Translations under genes and position numbers: made by a program | DNA from: Owenweeksia sp. | Lineage (GTDB): Bacteria; Bacteroidota; Bacteroidia; Flavobacteriales; Schleiferiaceae | Length of the DNA stretch: 64,000 bases | Assembly: GCA_002695025.1 (NCBI GenBank) | Contig: NZNV01000033.1 | Location: 1 to 64,000 of the forward strand | Direction: 5' to 3' | Part shown: in pieces, positions 17,925 through 26,193 of the stretch | Position numbering within the stretch: position 1 is the first letter of the stretch | How the letters are laid out: every line of letters starts with the position of its first letter | The notes under the pieces: generated by a model | Seen by the model: only the letters and a program-made list of their open reading frames with translations | Told to the model about the DNA's origin: nothing | The model's database searches: none

Positions 17925-18296
17925 ATGCCTCCTGATTTTGGAAAACTATTACTGCGTATCACTTTTGGTGGGATCATGATCACTCACGGCTGGCCAAAAG
18001 CTCTTAAACTGGTCTCTGATTGGGGTCATATTGAATTTGCAGATCCCATGGGCATTGGCGCCACAGCCTCATTAATACTGGCCGTTTTTGCTGAATTGGT
18101 TTGTGCCGTCCTGGTGGTTATAGGCTATAAAACCCGCCTGGCTACCATACCCCTCATCATCACTATGGTGATAGCTGCTTTTGTGATCCACGCCAAAGAC
18201 CCCTTTGGCAATAAGGAAATGGCCATTTTATACCTGGGAGCTTACCTGGCCATTGCGCTGTTGGGTCCCGGCAAATGGTCAGCCGACAGAAAGTAG
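17925..18296 (+). CDS. DoxX-family membrane protein
   Basis: 123 aa, four predicted spans. DoxX features include an N-terminal GKLLLRITFGGIMITHGWPK and EVxAvL-type helix two (ILAVFAELVCAVLVVIGYKT), then AAFVIHAKDPFGNKEMAILY. DoxX proteins are linked to redox or thiol stress or act as quinone-related membrane subunits; no partner is nearby. A strong hairpin follows the stop at 18317-18339. Confidence 0.9.
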   Translation: MPPDFGKLLLRITFGGIMITHGWPKALKLVSDWGHIEFADPMGIGATASLILAVFAELVCAVLVVIGYKTRLATIPLIITMVIAAFVIHAKDPFGNKEMAILYLGAYLAIALLGPGKWSADRK

Positions 18297-18316
18297 GTCA
18301 TTGCCGAAATAGTACG

Positions 18317-18339
18317 TACTCCCCGTTTTCCGGGGAGTA
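18317..18339 (+). terminator. Hairpin after doxX-like gene
   Basis: A perfect 9-bp stem (TACTCCCCG/CGGGGAGTA) with a 5-nt loop lies 20 nt after the stop. The following T tract is interrupted (GGATTTCTTC), so termination may be partial. Confidence 0.55.
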
Positions 18340-18499
18340 GGATTTCTTCTGATTCCTTGAAAGCCATGGGTGATCCCTTCATACCAGAACGTGGAACTTC
18401 ACCGCAGGATCATCAAAGCCTGACATACGCCAAGCGACTGTTTCTACATGATCTTTCGCGCAGAATTTTCAGTGATCTGGCCCTTTCCAAAAATCTTTG

Positions 18500-18686
18500 A
18501 CGTACTATATAATAGCTAGGCTCAGGTATAAAACATTACCATTTTACCTTACCTGAACCTGGTGAAACGAAACATAAAAGTGAAAAAGGAGCCTGGACAA
18601 CTTCTGAATTGGGTTAAGTAAAATTTGTCTATTTCCCTTGTTAAGTAACGCACGGAGGCCTGGGTCGGCAACCGTGCGTTTTTTTT
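18500..18686 (+). ncRNA. Candidate small RNA A (ends uncertain)
   Basis: This unannotated stretch ends in an intrinsic terminator: 9-bp stem AACGCACGG (18647-18655) with CCGTGCGTT (18672-18680), then a T run to 18686. Upstream is a stable hairpin at 18522-18556. No ORF with coding character fills it. It could be a 6S-like or trans-acting RNA, or the 3' UTR of an unseen short transcript. The 5' end is a guess. Confidence 0.35.
18647..18686 (+). terminator. Intrinsic terminator, plus strand
   Basis: Arms AACGCACGG and CCGTGCGTT pair over 9 bp, with an inner GCC/GGC extension, followed directly by a T run. This is a canonical rho-independent structure, but with no plus-strand gene upstream since 18296. 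Confidence 0.8.
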
Positions 18687-18829
18687 ATAAAGAACTGCTC
18701 AAAAGTCCTATATATAGTACAAAGTTTACCGACCGGAGCCTGTATTGTAAAAGCACAAGCCTTAAAATGCTCCTCCTACTCCCTGGCTTTGGCAAAAAAA
18801 TAATTCAGATCCTACTCTAAAGTCCAGCC

Positions 18830-19107
18830 TACTCAAGTCAGAATGTGGTTTAAATGCATTTTTTTACAAAATGTAATAAGCTGTTTTTCAATCACTAAAG
18901 AACATTCTCTAATTTTTTTTGAAATTTTTATGGGTTTGCTGACCCCTTTGGGCTGCACCTCGCGTAGTATTAAGAAAGAGCGAGGAATAGCTATCCTCAT
19001 ACAACTGGATCTCTTTATAGATAGTCGTTTATCGAAGAAATAATTAGCTAGATTATCTATTTCCCTAAAGTGTGGCGCATGATAACCCTCATGCGCCACT
19101 TTTTTTT
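18830..19107 (+). ncRNA. Candidate small RNA B (ends uncertain)
   Basis: A plus-strand stretch ending in the strong terminator at 19072-19107. It contains CCTCGC/GCGAGG arms (18958-18985) and an overlapping palindrome GAGGA...TCCTC (18982-18998), which could form alternative structures. The minus-strand ORF across it (18833-19099) runs through the terminator hairpin and lacks coding features. The 5' end is unknown. Confidence 0.3.
19072..19107 (+). terminator. Intrinsic terminator, plus strand
   Basis: The 10-bp stem GTGGCGCATG (19072-19081) with CATGCGCCAC (19090-19099) is followed by eight T residues. It ends at the stop codon of the minus-strand ABC exporter. The T tract is on the plus strand, so it mainly serves a plus-strand transcript, though the hairpin may also protect the ABC mRNA 3' end. 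Confidence 0.85.
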
Positions 19108-20944
19108 AGGTATACCCCTGGGCCTGTAAACGGAACAGTGCAGCATAACGACCATTTTGCTGTAGCAGTTCATCATGGCTGCCCAACTCACATAGTCTGC
19201 CGTTTTCCAGGAAAAGAATACGATCCGCCATACGCACGGTGCTGAAACGGTGGCTGATCAATACTGCGGTGCGGCCTTCTATCAATTCTGAAAAGCGTAT
19301 GAATACTTCATTTTCGGCCCTGGCATCCAGGGCACTGGTGGGTTCATCCAGTATAAGCAGCTGGGCTTCTCCCATATAGGCACGGGCCAGGGCAATTTTT
19401 TGCCATTCGCCACCGCTGAGGTCCACCCCTCCTTGAAAACGTTTTCCCAACACTTGTTTATAGCCAGCGGGTAGCTTACGGATAACCGTATCGGCCAGGC
19501 TTTTGCGGGCACTGTTTTCAATCCTGTCCTGTTGCTGCAAATCGCCTATCTGCCCTACGGCAATATTCTCATCGGCCTGCAACTGGAATTTAACGTAATC
19601 CTGGAAAATAATACTAACGTTCTTCCGCAGGTCCGCAAGATCGTATTCACGCATATCCACGCCATCCAGCAGTATCCTTCCTTCCGTGGGTTCATAAAGG
19701 CGGGCCAGGAGTTTCACCAGGGTGGTTTTTCCGGCACCGTTCTCCCCTACCAGGGCCAGTTTTTCTCCGGCCTGGAGATGAAAGCTCAGGTTCTGTATGG
19801 AGTATTTATCGCTGCCCGGGTATTTGAAGCTTACATTCTCAAACGTAAAGCCCCTCTGAACCACCTGGGGAAACTTCAATGCGTTTAAAACCGGTTTTAT
19901 CAGGGGCTTCAATTCAAAAAAATCAAAAAGGTCCTGCAGGTAAAGGGCACTTTCCGCAATCTGGCTGAAACGGTTCATAATGTTCTGCAGCATATTGCGC
20001 ATCTGCAGGAAAGAACCGGCCAGGAAGGTAAGTTTACCTACCGAAATATCCCCTTCTACCGTATCGATTATAATGTATACGTACGCTCCATAATAGGCCA
20101 CCGTGCCGATGGCGGTTAACAGGCTTCCCCAGAAAGCGCGACTGGTAGCCAGTTTTTTATTGGCCTGGTAATACTCATCGGCCAGCTTTTTAAAACGCTG
20201 GGAAATAAAATCCTGCAAGCCAAAGATCTTGATCTCCTTGGCCGTTTCATCACTAGCCCCGATGTAGCGAAGGTAATCCAGCTCCCTGCGTTGGGGTGTC
20301 CAGCTACGGGTAAGGCTGTAAGTACGCTCGCTAAAGGTTGTTTCACCCAGGAAAGACGGGATAATGGCCACAAAAAGGATGAGTATCAGCAGAGGCTTAA
20401 ACGCGATAAGGCCAACGGCAAAAAAGATGATCGTAATGATATCCTGCAGTTGGGTAAGCGTTTGGCTCATCAGTACCGTGCGGCTGGTGGTTTGCCTGCG
20501 GGCCCTTTCCAGTTTATCATAGAATTTACTGTCCTCAAACTGGTACAGGTCCAAAGTGGCCGCATGATGGATGAGCTTTACTGAAGTCTCATTGCTGAAA
20601 AGGTCTCCCAGCAAGCTATCGAGCAAGGTAATAGCCCGGTTCATGATGTCACTCAACAGAGCCAGGGCAAATTCAAGCCCCAGGTACAGCCATATCATGC
20701 GGTAGCTGGCATCCTCCTGGTCCATCTGGAAGATAACCTCATCAATAATGAGTTTTCCCACCCACAGCATCACCACGGGAATGGCGGCCTTGATGATGCG
20801 GAGTACAATATTGCCAAGGGTCATCAGGGGGCTGGTTTGCCAGATCATCCTGAAGAAGCGGGGAAGGTTCTGAAAAGCGCTCATGCGCTGTTTCAGGCTT
20901 ACTTTATCATCACTTGGCTCGGAAGGGTTTCGGAGAATTGCCAT
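19106..20944 (-). CDS. ABC exporter, fused membrane and ATPase domains (MsbA-like)
   Basis: 612 aa. The N-terminal half has six membrane spans (for example ITIIFFAVGLIAFKPLLILI). The C-terminal ATPase has Walker A GENGAGKTTLVK, signature LSGGEWQKIALARAY, Walker B LLILDEPTSALD and the H-loop in LISHRFSTV. Homodimeric half-transporters of this type export lipids, peptides or drugs. It is monocistronic, and no substrate clue is nearby. Confidence 0.93.
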   Translation of the reverse strand: MAILRNPSEPSDDKVSLKQRMSAFQNLPRFFRMIWQTSPLMTLGNIVLRIIKAAIPVVMLWVGKLIIDEVIFQMDQEDASYRMIWLYLGLEFALALLSDIMNRAITLLDSLLGDLFSNETSVKLIHHAATLDLYQFEDSKFYDKLERARRQTTSRTVLMSQTLTQLQDIITIIFFAVGLIAFKPLLILILFVAIIPSFLGETTFSERTYSLTRSWTPQRRELDYLRYIGASDETAKEIKIFGLQDFISQRFKKLADEYYQANKKLATSRAFWGSLLTAIGTVAYYGAYVYIIIDTVEGDISVGKLTFLAGSFLQMRNMLQNIMNRFSQIAESALYLQDLFDFFELKPLIKPVLNALKFPQVVQRGFTFENVSFKYPGSDKYSIQNLSFHLQAGEKLALVGENGAGKTTLVKLLARLYEPTEGRILLDGVDMREYDLADLRKNVSIIFQDYVKFQLQADENIAVGQIGDLQQQDRIENSARKSLADTVIRKLPAGYKQVLGKRFQGGVDLSGGEWQKIALARAYMGEAQLLILDEPTSALDARAENEVFIRFSELIEGRTAVLISHRFSTVRMADRILFLENGRLCELGSHDELLQQNGRYAALFRLQAQGYT

Positions 20945-21023
20945 GCCACAAAGTTAAGGGCAAGCGATGATTGATGGCATTTATAAAACCTATACCCGAA
21001 ATATGTTTATAGATAAGAGGAGC

Positions 21024-21578
21024 TTACTCCACCCGTACTCCCTTGAGCTTACGCCTTTGGGTATCATCCTCAAAGCGAAGGCTCTTATCGATGAGTAATA
21101 TGGCATCCTCACCTTCTACAACGCGCCATTTTTTACCTTCAAAACGTACAAAAACACCGTCCTTCTCGCGGGCAATGGCCAGTTGGTACCGGCCTTTGGT
21201 ATCCCTCCGCTGACTTTCACCGGTGCGGTTGTTCTCTTCAAAAAGCAAATAGGTGTTTTCGCCTTCTTCAAAATACACCTTCAGCACTTCATCATTGTAG
21301 CGCCTGGCTACGCAGGGGGTCATTTTAGGTATCTCTACAAAATAGCGGTAGATGCCGTCCACAAACTCTACTTTACCCGCTTGTATGGAATTATCCTTAC
21401 TGGTGGAACTGTAGGTAATTACAATGGGGATATCGTTATAATACTGCAGGCGCTCCAAATCGCTGGCCTGTTTCTGTTCAATGCGGGTGCGCAGGCTTTG
21501 GGTAAAAACTTCCCGGGAGCAGGAAATGCTCAGGATAGTTGTTACGGTAAGTATAGCAAGTGGTTTCCAGGTTCTCAT
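21024..21578 (-). CDS. Putative lipoprotein, unknown function
   Basis: 184 aa. The signal peptide with lipobox SISC (TVTTILSISCSRE) predicts a lipid-anchored envelope protein. The mature part is mostly beta-strand (YNDIPIVITYSSTSKDNSIQ, VEFVDGIYRYFVEIP) with a charged C-terminus. Not recognised. It lies alone, 79 nt upstream of the ABC exporter start on the same strand, and could be co-transcribed with it. Confidence 0.7.
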   Translation of the reverse strand: MRTWKPLAILTVTTILSISCSREVFTQSLRTRIEQKQASDLERLQYYNDIPIVITYSSTSKDNSIQAGKVEFVDGIYRYFVEIPKMTPCVARRYNDEVLKVYFEEGENTYLLFEENNRTGESQRRDTKGRYQLAIAREKDGVFVRFEGKKWRVVEGEDAILLIDKSLRFEDDTQRRKLKGVRVE

Positions 21579-21833
21579 CGTTATTTATTTTCAGGCTGGT
21601 TGTCAAAAATAAGCCTTCCGAAAACGGATGTTCCCTTCTCCGCAAAAGCTTATCCACAATGAGGTGTTAGATTGAAAAACACGCTTGCAAAGCACCGCAT
21701 ATATCCCAAAAAAAGAATATTAAATACCTCATAACGAAATTAGAAACTGTAATACTTGTCGTTTTTTTATTTTCGACCCCGTAAAATCCGCGGACCGTAC
21801 GGTATGTGATCCGTCTAACCCCAATAAAACCCT

Positions 21834-23579
21834 ATGAAAAACCTGTTTAACCTTAGTATTTGTTTTTCCCTACTACTTTTTTCCTGTTCTAAAAACGAAC
21901 AGCAAGGTTCCGCACCAAACCCTGAGCATGCCCAGCATTTGAATGAACTGACCATTGACCAGAATTTCAACTGGAGCAGTAGCAGCAAAGGCAAATTGAT
22001 CGTTAACCTAAAACCTCTCCAAAGCCTGTATACGGAGGACCAACCGGTTTTACTGACCACGGAAGATGGCACCGTTCTTCAGAAAAAGCACAGCCATGGT
22101 AACCAGGCAGAGTTTTTTTACGCTATGCCTCCAAATAGTGAAAAGCTTTTTATTGAATACCCCAATACCGGTGAACGAATAGCCGTGAATGGGCAAACGC
22201 AACTATCATTTACCGTAGGGGATTTCAAGTTGGGCGAAAAACCTTCCACCAATCCAGGCAAAAAAATGGCTCCTTCAAGCAGGGGAAAAACCACCAGCAA
22301 TCTTTTGGTGAATGGTGATTTTGAGGTAAATGATATTGGCATTGCCAGTTACAGTCAGTCAGCGCCTCCCACCGGTAAATGGCATACCCAGGCCGACCGG
22401 GTAAACTATGCCCACCTGGCTACCGTTAGTGGAAGTCAGGTATGGCAGGCTACCAATGCCAACCAGTGGGGAATGATCTTTCAAACCGCAGCTATTACCC
22501 CCAGTACACCGGTTACATTGGATTTTCAATACCGGATAAACCAGCAAGCCAGCCAATGGAGTTCGGATGACATCTATGCCGATTTTATTTGGTTTGACGC
22601 CAATGGCAACTGGCTGGGTTACGTTCACATGGCCGGCCTGAGTAATACAAACCCCGGGCTATTCTCAGCAAATGATACCCGCACCGCTCCGGCCAATGCC
22701 GCTTATGTGGAGGTATTTATACTGGTACAAGGTACCGTATGGATAGACAATGTGGTACTTACCGGTACCGCTCCATCCAGTGATGATGATGGCGATGGTA
22801 TTCCCAATACCAGTGATGATTACCCCAATGATAATACGAAAGCCTACGCTTCCTACTACCCTACTTCCGGCTACCAGACTTTAGCTTTTGAGGACCTCTG
22901 GCCGGCCAAAGGTGATTTTGACTTTAATGACCTGGTGGTTTCCATGGACGTGGAAATGGCGGCAGATACCGGCAATAAGCTGGTAGACGCCACCTTTACG
23001 ATCTCTGCGGATGCGGTAGGCTCCGGCTTGGGTAACGGCCTGGCCATTGTACTACGCGATGCCAACGGCAATTTCCTCAACCAGGATGTAATCAGCAATG
23101 TATCCGGTGAGGCTACAGCCGACCCGGATGTGACTAACGGCATCATCGTTTTTGAAGACATTTACGATGCCCAGGAATCCTTTTACATGAACAACGGCTT
23201 TGGTCCTTCCGCCCCGGCCGAAGAATTCACTTTTACCGTGACTTTTAATGCCAATGCCGGTACCCAGATCATTGTCCCGGAAATGTACATCTTCCGCAGC
23301 GGTGAGCGCGGCCGTGAGATTCACCAGAAAGGATACTCACCCACTCCTGTGGCTAACCCGGCTTTATTTAACACCCTGGATGATGTAAACGGAACCTACA
23401 GTACCGCCAACGGTTTACCCTGGGTGATTGAACTGGTTACCGCCAACAAATCATTCCAGCACCCATTGGAGAAAGTGGATATCCTACAAGCTTATCCTAC
23501 CTTCCAAACCTGGGCGGAAAGCAACGGGCAGTCCAATACCGATTGGTACCTGAACCCTGATAACATCCGGGTTTTCTAA
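21834..23579 (+). CDS. LruC-domain surface lipoprotein
   Basis: 581 aa. The lipobox LFSC (ICFSLLLFSCSKNE) marks a lipoprotein. A middle jellyroll-like segment (about 155-305, LVNGDFEVNDIG to WIDNVVLTG) resembles a carbohydrate-binding module. A Ca-binding-like linker DDDGDGIPNTSDDYPND leads into the C-terminal LruC domain (LAFEDLWPAKGDFDFNDLVV), found in Bacteroidota and Leptospira surface proteins. Function: probably surface glycan or matrix interaction. A terminator follows at 23611-23640. Confidence 0.88.
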   Translation: MKNLFNLSICFSLLLFSCSKNEQQGSAPNPEHAQHLNELTIDQNFNWSSSSKGKLIVNLKPLQSLYTEDQPVLLTTEDGTVLQKKHSHGNQAEFFYAMPPNSEKLFIEYPNTGERIAVNGQTQLSFTVGDFKLGEKPSTNPGKKMAPSSRGKTTSNLLVNGDFEVNDIGIASYSQSAPPTGKWHTQADRVNYAHLATVSGSQVWQATNANQWGMIFQTAAITPSTPVTLDFQYRINQQASQWSSDDIYADFIWFDANGNWLGYVHMAGLSNTNPGLFSANDTRTAPANAAYVEVFILVQGTVWIDNVVLTGTAPSSDDDGDGIPNTSDDYPNDNTKAYASYYPTSGYQTLAFEDLWPAKGDFDFNDLVVSMDVEMAADTGNKLVDATFTISADAVGSGLGNGLAIVLRDANGNFLNQDVISNVSGEATADPDVTNGIIVFEDIYDAQESFYMNNGFGPSAPAEEFTFTVTFNANAGTQIIVPEMYIFRSGERGREIHQKGYSPTPVANPALFNTLDDVNGTYSTANGLPWVIELVTANKSFQHPLEKVDILQAYPTFQTWAESNGQSNTDWYLNPDNIRVF

Positions 23580-23610
23580 AAATATTCTAACCTGCTAAGT
23601 AAGAATTGGA

Positions 23611-23640
23611 AAAGGGTTCTCTGTACAGAGGCCCTTTTTT
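23611..23640 (+). terminator. Terminator of LruC gene
   Basis: AAAGGG (23611-23616) pairs with CCCTTT, with an inner CTCTGTACAGAG palindrome, followed by a run of T. It lies about 30 nt after the LruC stop. Confidence 0.75.
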
Positions 23641-23727
23641 ATTGGGGTGGGGTTAATTAAAGGCAGCAAGACAATGTCTTATTGGAGATAGGAAGATATG
23701 CATTACAGTATTACTCGTTATAATTTA

Positions 23728-24741
23728 TTATTCTAATAGAACGTCATTTGTATTTGGATAAAACTTATTCATTATCTCATGCCACATTTCTAGGACATCT
23801 TCATTATATTGACTCCCCGTATTGTAAGCACTGGCTAATTCATTTTTAAGTGCCCATTCACCAAAATACTTTCCCTTCTGCCCATTTTTGAAATCAGCAA
23901 TTGAAGATTTATAAGCTGCATTTATTTTTTGAACTCCAAGTTTTACGCTTTTAGAGTCACTAATATATGTATAAGTATAGTATTGCATAATTCCCAAAGT
24001 ATGAGGTTTGCCGGTAATAAAGTATCTCAAGTACTCTATCCACCTTGCTAATCTAGGTCTATTAAAATTTTCAATAATTAATATGGCGTAAATAAGCCCT
24101 TTTATATGCTCATTTGATATTTTCTTATCAATGATAGCTCCATATTTATTCTTGAATCTATTTACCATAGTGATTAAGTATTTTTCCTTTCGTTTAATTG
24201 TTCCATTACTAGAGAAACGAACATTATTAGTTACGTGAAATAGAAAAATCAATATAATAATCCATAATTCATTTGCTAAGGTTGTAAAATCAGGTAATAA
24301 ATTTTCACGGCTTATAATCAGCTTTGTATATGCAAAATAGGATATGACAAGTATTGACACCCAATATAATAGCTGGCGATACCAATTAAGAAGAAGACCT
24401 CTTCCTGTCAATAGATTAAAAGACAATCTAAAGATTATGTAATAAAGACTTACGAGATAATATTGATCTACATATTTGTCAAGTTTTAGAGCATAAAGTA
24501 CTGATGCAGATATTATCAGATAAACCGTGGGTGTTAAAACCCTAATTAAAAAATTAAAAGCTGGGGCTTCTTCAACTTTTGCGAAAACAGATATTGACAT
24601 ATATCCGATTGAATAGGAATGCTTTCCAATCCAATTGATAATGAAGAATAAAACAACCCCAAGTCCAAACTGAATTACTACCGTATATATTTCCATTTTT
24701 AATTGTAACAAAGCGTTCCATAAACGAATATAAACATTCAT
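23728..24741 (-). CDS. AT-rich orphan: multi-span membrane protein with lytic-transglycosylase-like C-terminal domain
   Basis: 337 aa. About five membrane spans occupy residues 20-175 (IQFGLGVVLFFIINWI, LTPTVYLIISASVLYALKL, LYWVSILVISYFAY, ELWIIILIFLFHV). The C-terminal half has the three spaced motifs of GH23 lytic transglycosylases: a glutamate in IIENFNRPRLARW (Glu224), TLGIMQ (248-253, compare GLMQ) and SAYNTGS (304-310, compare AYNAG). These are short matches recognised by eye, so the assignment is tentative. Base composition is clearly more AT-rich than the flanking LruC and sucC genes, and terminators bound the gene on both sides, which suggests horizontal acquisition. It may cut peptidoglycan from a membrane anchor. 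An effector role in defence or competition is speculation. Confidence 0.65.
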   Translation of the reverse strand: MNVYIRLWNALLQLKMEIYTVVIQFGLGVVLFFIINWIGKHSYSIGYMSISVFAKVEEAPAFNFLIRVLTPTVYLIISASVLYALKLDKYVDQYYLVSLYYIIFRLSFNLLTGRGLLLNWYRQLLYWVSILVISYFAYTKLIISRENLLPDFTTLANELWIIILIFLFHVTNNVRFSSNGTIKRKEKYLITMVNRFKNKYGAIIDKKISNEHIKGLIYAILIIENFNRPRLARWIEYLRYFITGKPHTLGIMQYYTYTYISDSKSVKLGVQKINAAYKSSIADFKNGQKGKYFGEWALKNELASAYNTGSQYNEDVLEMWHEIMNKFYPNTNDVLLE

Positions 24742-24802
24742 ACCCTAAAATTTTAATGGCATATGTTATTACAAATACCCAACGAGAAAGTAAACAGAGA
24801 TT

Positions 24803-24841
24803 AAAAAAAAAAAGCCCCCCCGAGTATTCGGGGGGGCTTTT
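24803..24841 (-). terminator. Bidirectional terminator between orphan gene and sucC
   Basis: AAAGCCCCCCCGA and TCGGGGGGGCTTT form a GC-rich stem with a 4-nt loop. A-rich and T-rich flanks on opposite sides allow termination in both directions. It is the natural terminator of sucC, and it insulates the orphan gene beyond it. Confidence 0.9.
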
Positions 24842-24861
24842 GATTATGTATATGACAGGTT

Positions 24862-26052
24862 TTATCCTACCAGCTCTTTTACTTTATCAGCAGCTTCTTT
24901 CAGCAGAATAGCGGAGTGTACTTCCAGGCCGCTTTCGTCAATAATGGTTTTGGCTTCTTCGGCATTGGTACCCTGTAAGCGAACGATGATGGGCACCTTA
25001 ATATCACCGATGTTCTTGTAGGCATCCACAATACCCTGCGCCACACGGTCGCAACGTACAATACCGCCAAAGATGTTCACCAGGATAGCTTCTACCTTGG
25101 GGTCGCGGAGGATGATACGGAAAGCGGTTTCCACGCGCTTGGCATCCGCGGTACCACCCACATCCAGGAAGTTGGCCGGGTTACCCCCCGCCATTTTAAT
25201 GATATCCATGGTAGCCATGGCCAGTCCGGCACCGTTTACCATACAACCTACGTTACCGTCCAGGTTCACAAAGTTCAGTCCGGCTTCACCGGCTTCCACG
25301 TCAATAGGGTCTTCTTCGCGCTTATCACGCATTTCCGCGTAATCCTTATGGCGGAACAGGCCGTTGTCGTCCAGGGTAACCTTGGCATCTACGGCCAGTA
25401 TCTTATCGTCTGAGGTTTTCAGTACCGGGTTGATCTCAAAGAGAGAGGCATCAATACCGTCATACGCCTTGTACAGGTTCATCACGAATTTTACCATTTC
25501 CTTGAAAGCCGTTCCGCTGAGGCCTAGGTTAAAGGCAATCTTGCGCGCCTGGAAGCCCTGAATACCCACTTTAGGATCGATCTCCTCGGTGAAGATCAGG
25601 TGTGGTGTTTGTTCGGCAACCGTTTCAATGTCCATACCGCCTTCAGTAGAATACATGATCATATTGCGGCCGCTGGCGCGATTCAGCAATACCGACATAT
25701 AGATCTCGGACGTTTCCGATTCTCCCGGATAGTATACATCCTCGGCAATCAGCACCTGGTGTACTTTTTTACCTTCCTTGGAAGTTTGCGGGGTTACCAG
25801 GTTCATGCCGATGATCTCGGAAGCTATGTTACGAACATCATCCAGGCTCTTGGCCAGTTTTACACCGCCACCTTTTCCGCGTCCTCCGGCATGCACCTGG
25901 GCCTTTACCACCCACCATTCGGTGCCGGTTTGTTCGCTGAGTTTTTTGGCAGCTTCCACGGCTTCATCCGGTGTGGTGGCAACGATTCCGCGTTGTACGC
26001 CTACTCCGTAAGAGGCCAGTATTTCTTTTCCCTGATATTCGTGTAAGTTCAT
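24862..26052 (-). CDS. sucC: Succinyl-CoA synthetase, ADP-forming, beta subunit
   Basis: 396 aa, full length. It begins MNLHEYQGKEILASYGV and contains the ATP-grasp domain (VHAGGRGKGGGVKLA) and the C-terminal CoA-ligase domain (GNPANFLDVGGTAD, NIFGGIVRCDRVAQG). It forms succinate and ATP from succinyl-CoA in the TCA cycle, with SucD. sucD is not adjacent, which is common in Bacteroidota. A good TTG-N18-TATTTTTG promoter lies upstream. Confidence 0.97.
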   Translation of the reverse strand: MNLHEYQGKEILASYGVGVQRGIVATTPDEAVEAAKKLSEQTGTEWWVVKAQVHAGGRGKGGGVKLAKSLDDVRNIASEIIGMNLVTPQTSKEGKKVHQVLIAEDVYYPGESETSEIYMSVLLNRASGRNMIMYSTEGGMDIETVAEQTPHLIFTEEIDPKVGIQGFQARKIAFNLGLSGTAFKEMVKFVMNLYKAYDGIDASLFEINPVLKTSDDKILAVDAKVTLDDNGLFRHKDYAEMRDKREEDPIDVEAGEAGLNFVNLDGNVGCMVNGAGLAMATMDIIKMAGGNPANFLDVGGTADAKRVETAFRIILRDPKVEAILVNIFGGIVRCDRVAQGIVDAYKNIGDIKVPIIVRLQGTNAEEAKTIIDESGLEVHSAILLKEAADKVKELVG

Positions 26053-26081
26053 TATTTGCTTTTTATAACTGAGAAGTGCCG

Positions 26082-26110
26082 CAAAAATAGAGCTTAGGGT
26101 TTAACCCCAA
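26082..26110 (-). promoter_or_regulatory. sucC promoter, Bacteroidota type
   Basis: On the minus strand, TTG (26108-26110) is followed after exactly 18 nt by TATTTTTG (26082-26089), matching the -33/-7 consensus of Bacteroidota housekeeping sigma. The leader to the sucC ATG would be about 25 nt. Confidence 0.65.
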
Positions 26111-26193
26111 AAATTATTTTGGGCAATCCTTACATTTGTTGCGGATTACCCACTTTACGGCCAGCCCCTGGCTTCAACTCCGTTCACCAAACC

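Larger units (their letters stand above)
18297..19105. other. 809-nt intergenic region with structured plus-strand elements
   Basis: No convincing protein gene was found. The region holds three plus-strand hairpins: the doxX terminator (18317-18339), a terminator with T tract (18647-18686) and a second terminator with T tract (19072-19107). A long hairpin lies at 18522-18556 (arms TCAGGTA/TACCTGA extended by TAAAA/TTTTA), and CCTCGC/GCGAGG arms lie at 18958-18985. Two terminators without genes in front of them suggest two small non-coding transcripts. Confidence 0.6.

Noticed and set aside
18638-18820. 60-aa plus-strand ORF
   Set aside because: It reads through a terminator stem and T tract, and has no recognisable features.
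18833-19099. 88-aa minus-strand ORF in the 18.3-19.1 kb gap
   Set aside because: It starts inside a strong terminator hairpin and shows no domain or coding pattern; the region looks like non-coding RNA.
26119-26193. N-terminal extension of the DUF5916 protein
   Set aside because: The ATG at 26194 begins a proper signal peptide; the upstream part contains the TACATTTG promoter-like box and is not signal-like.
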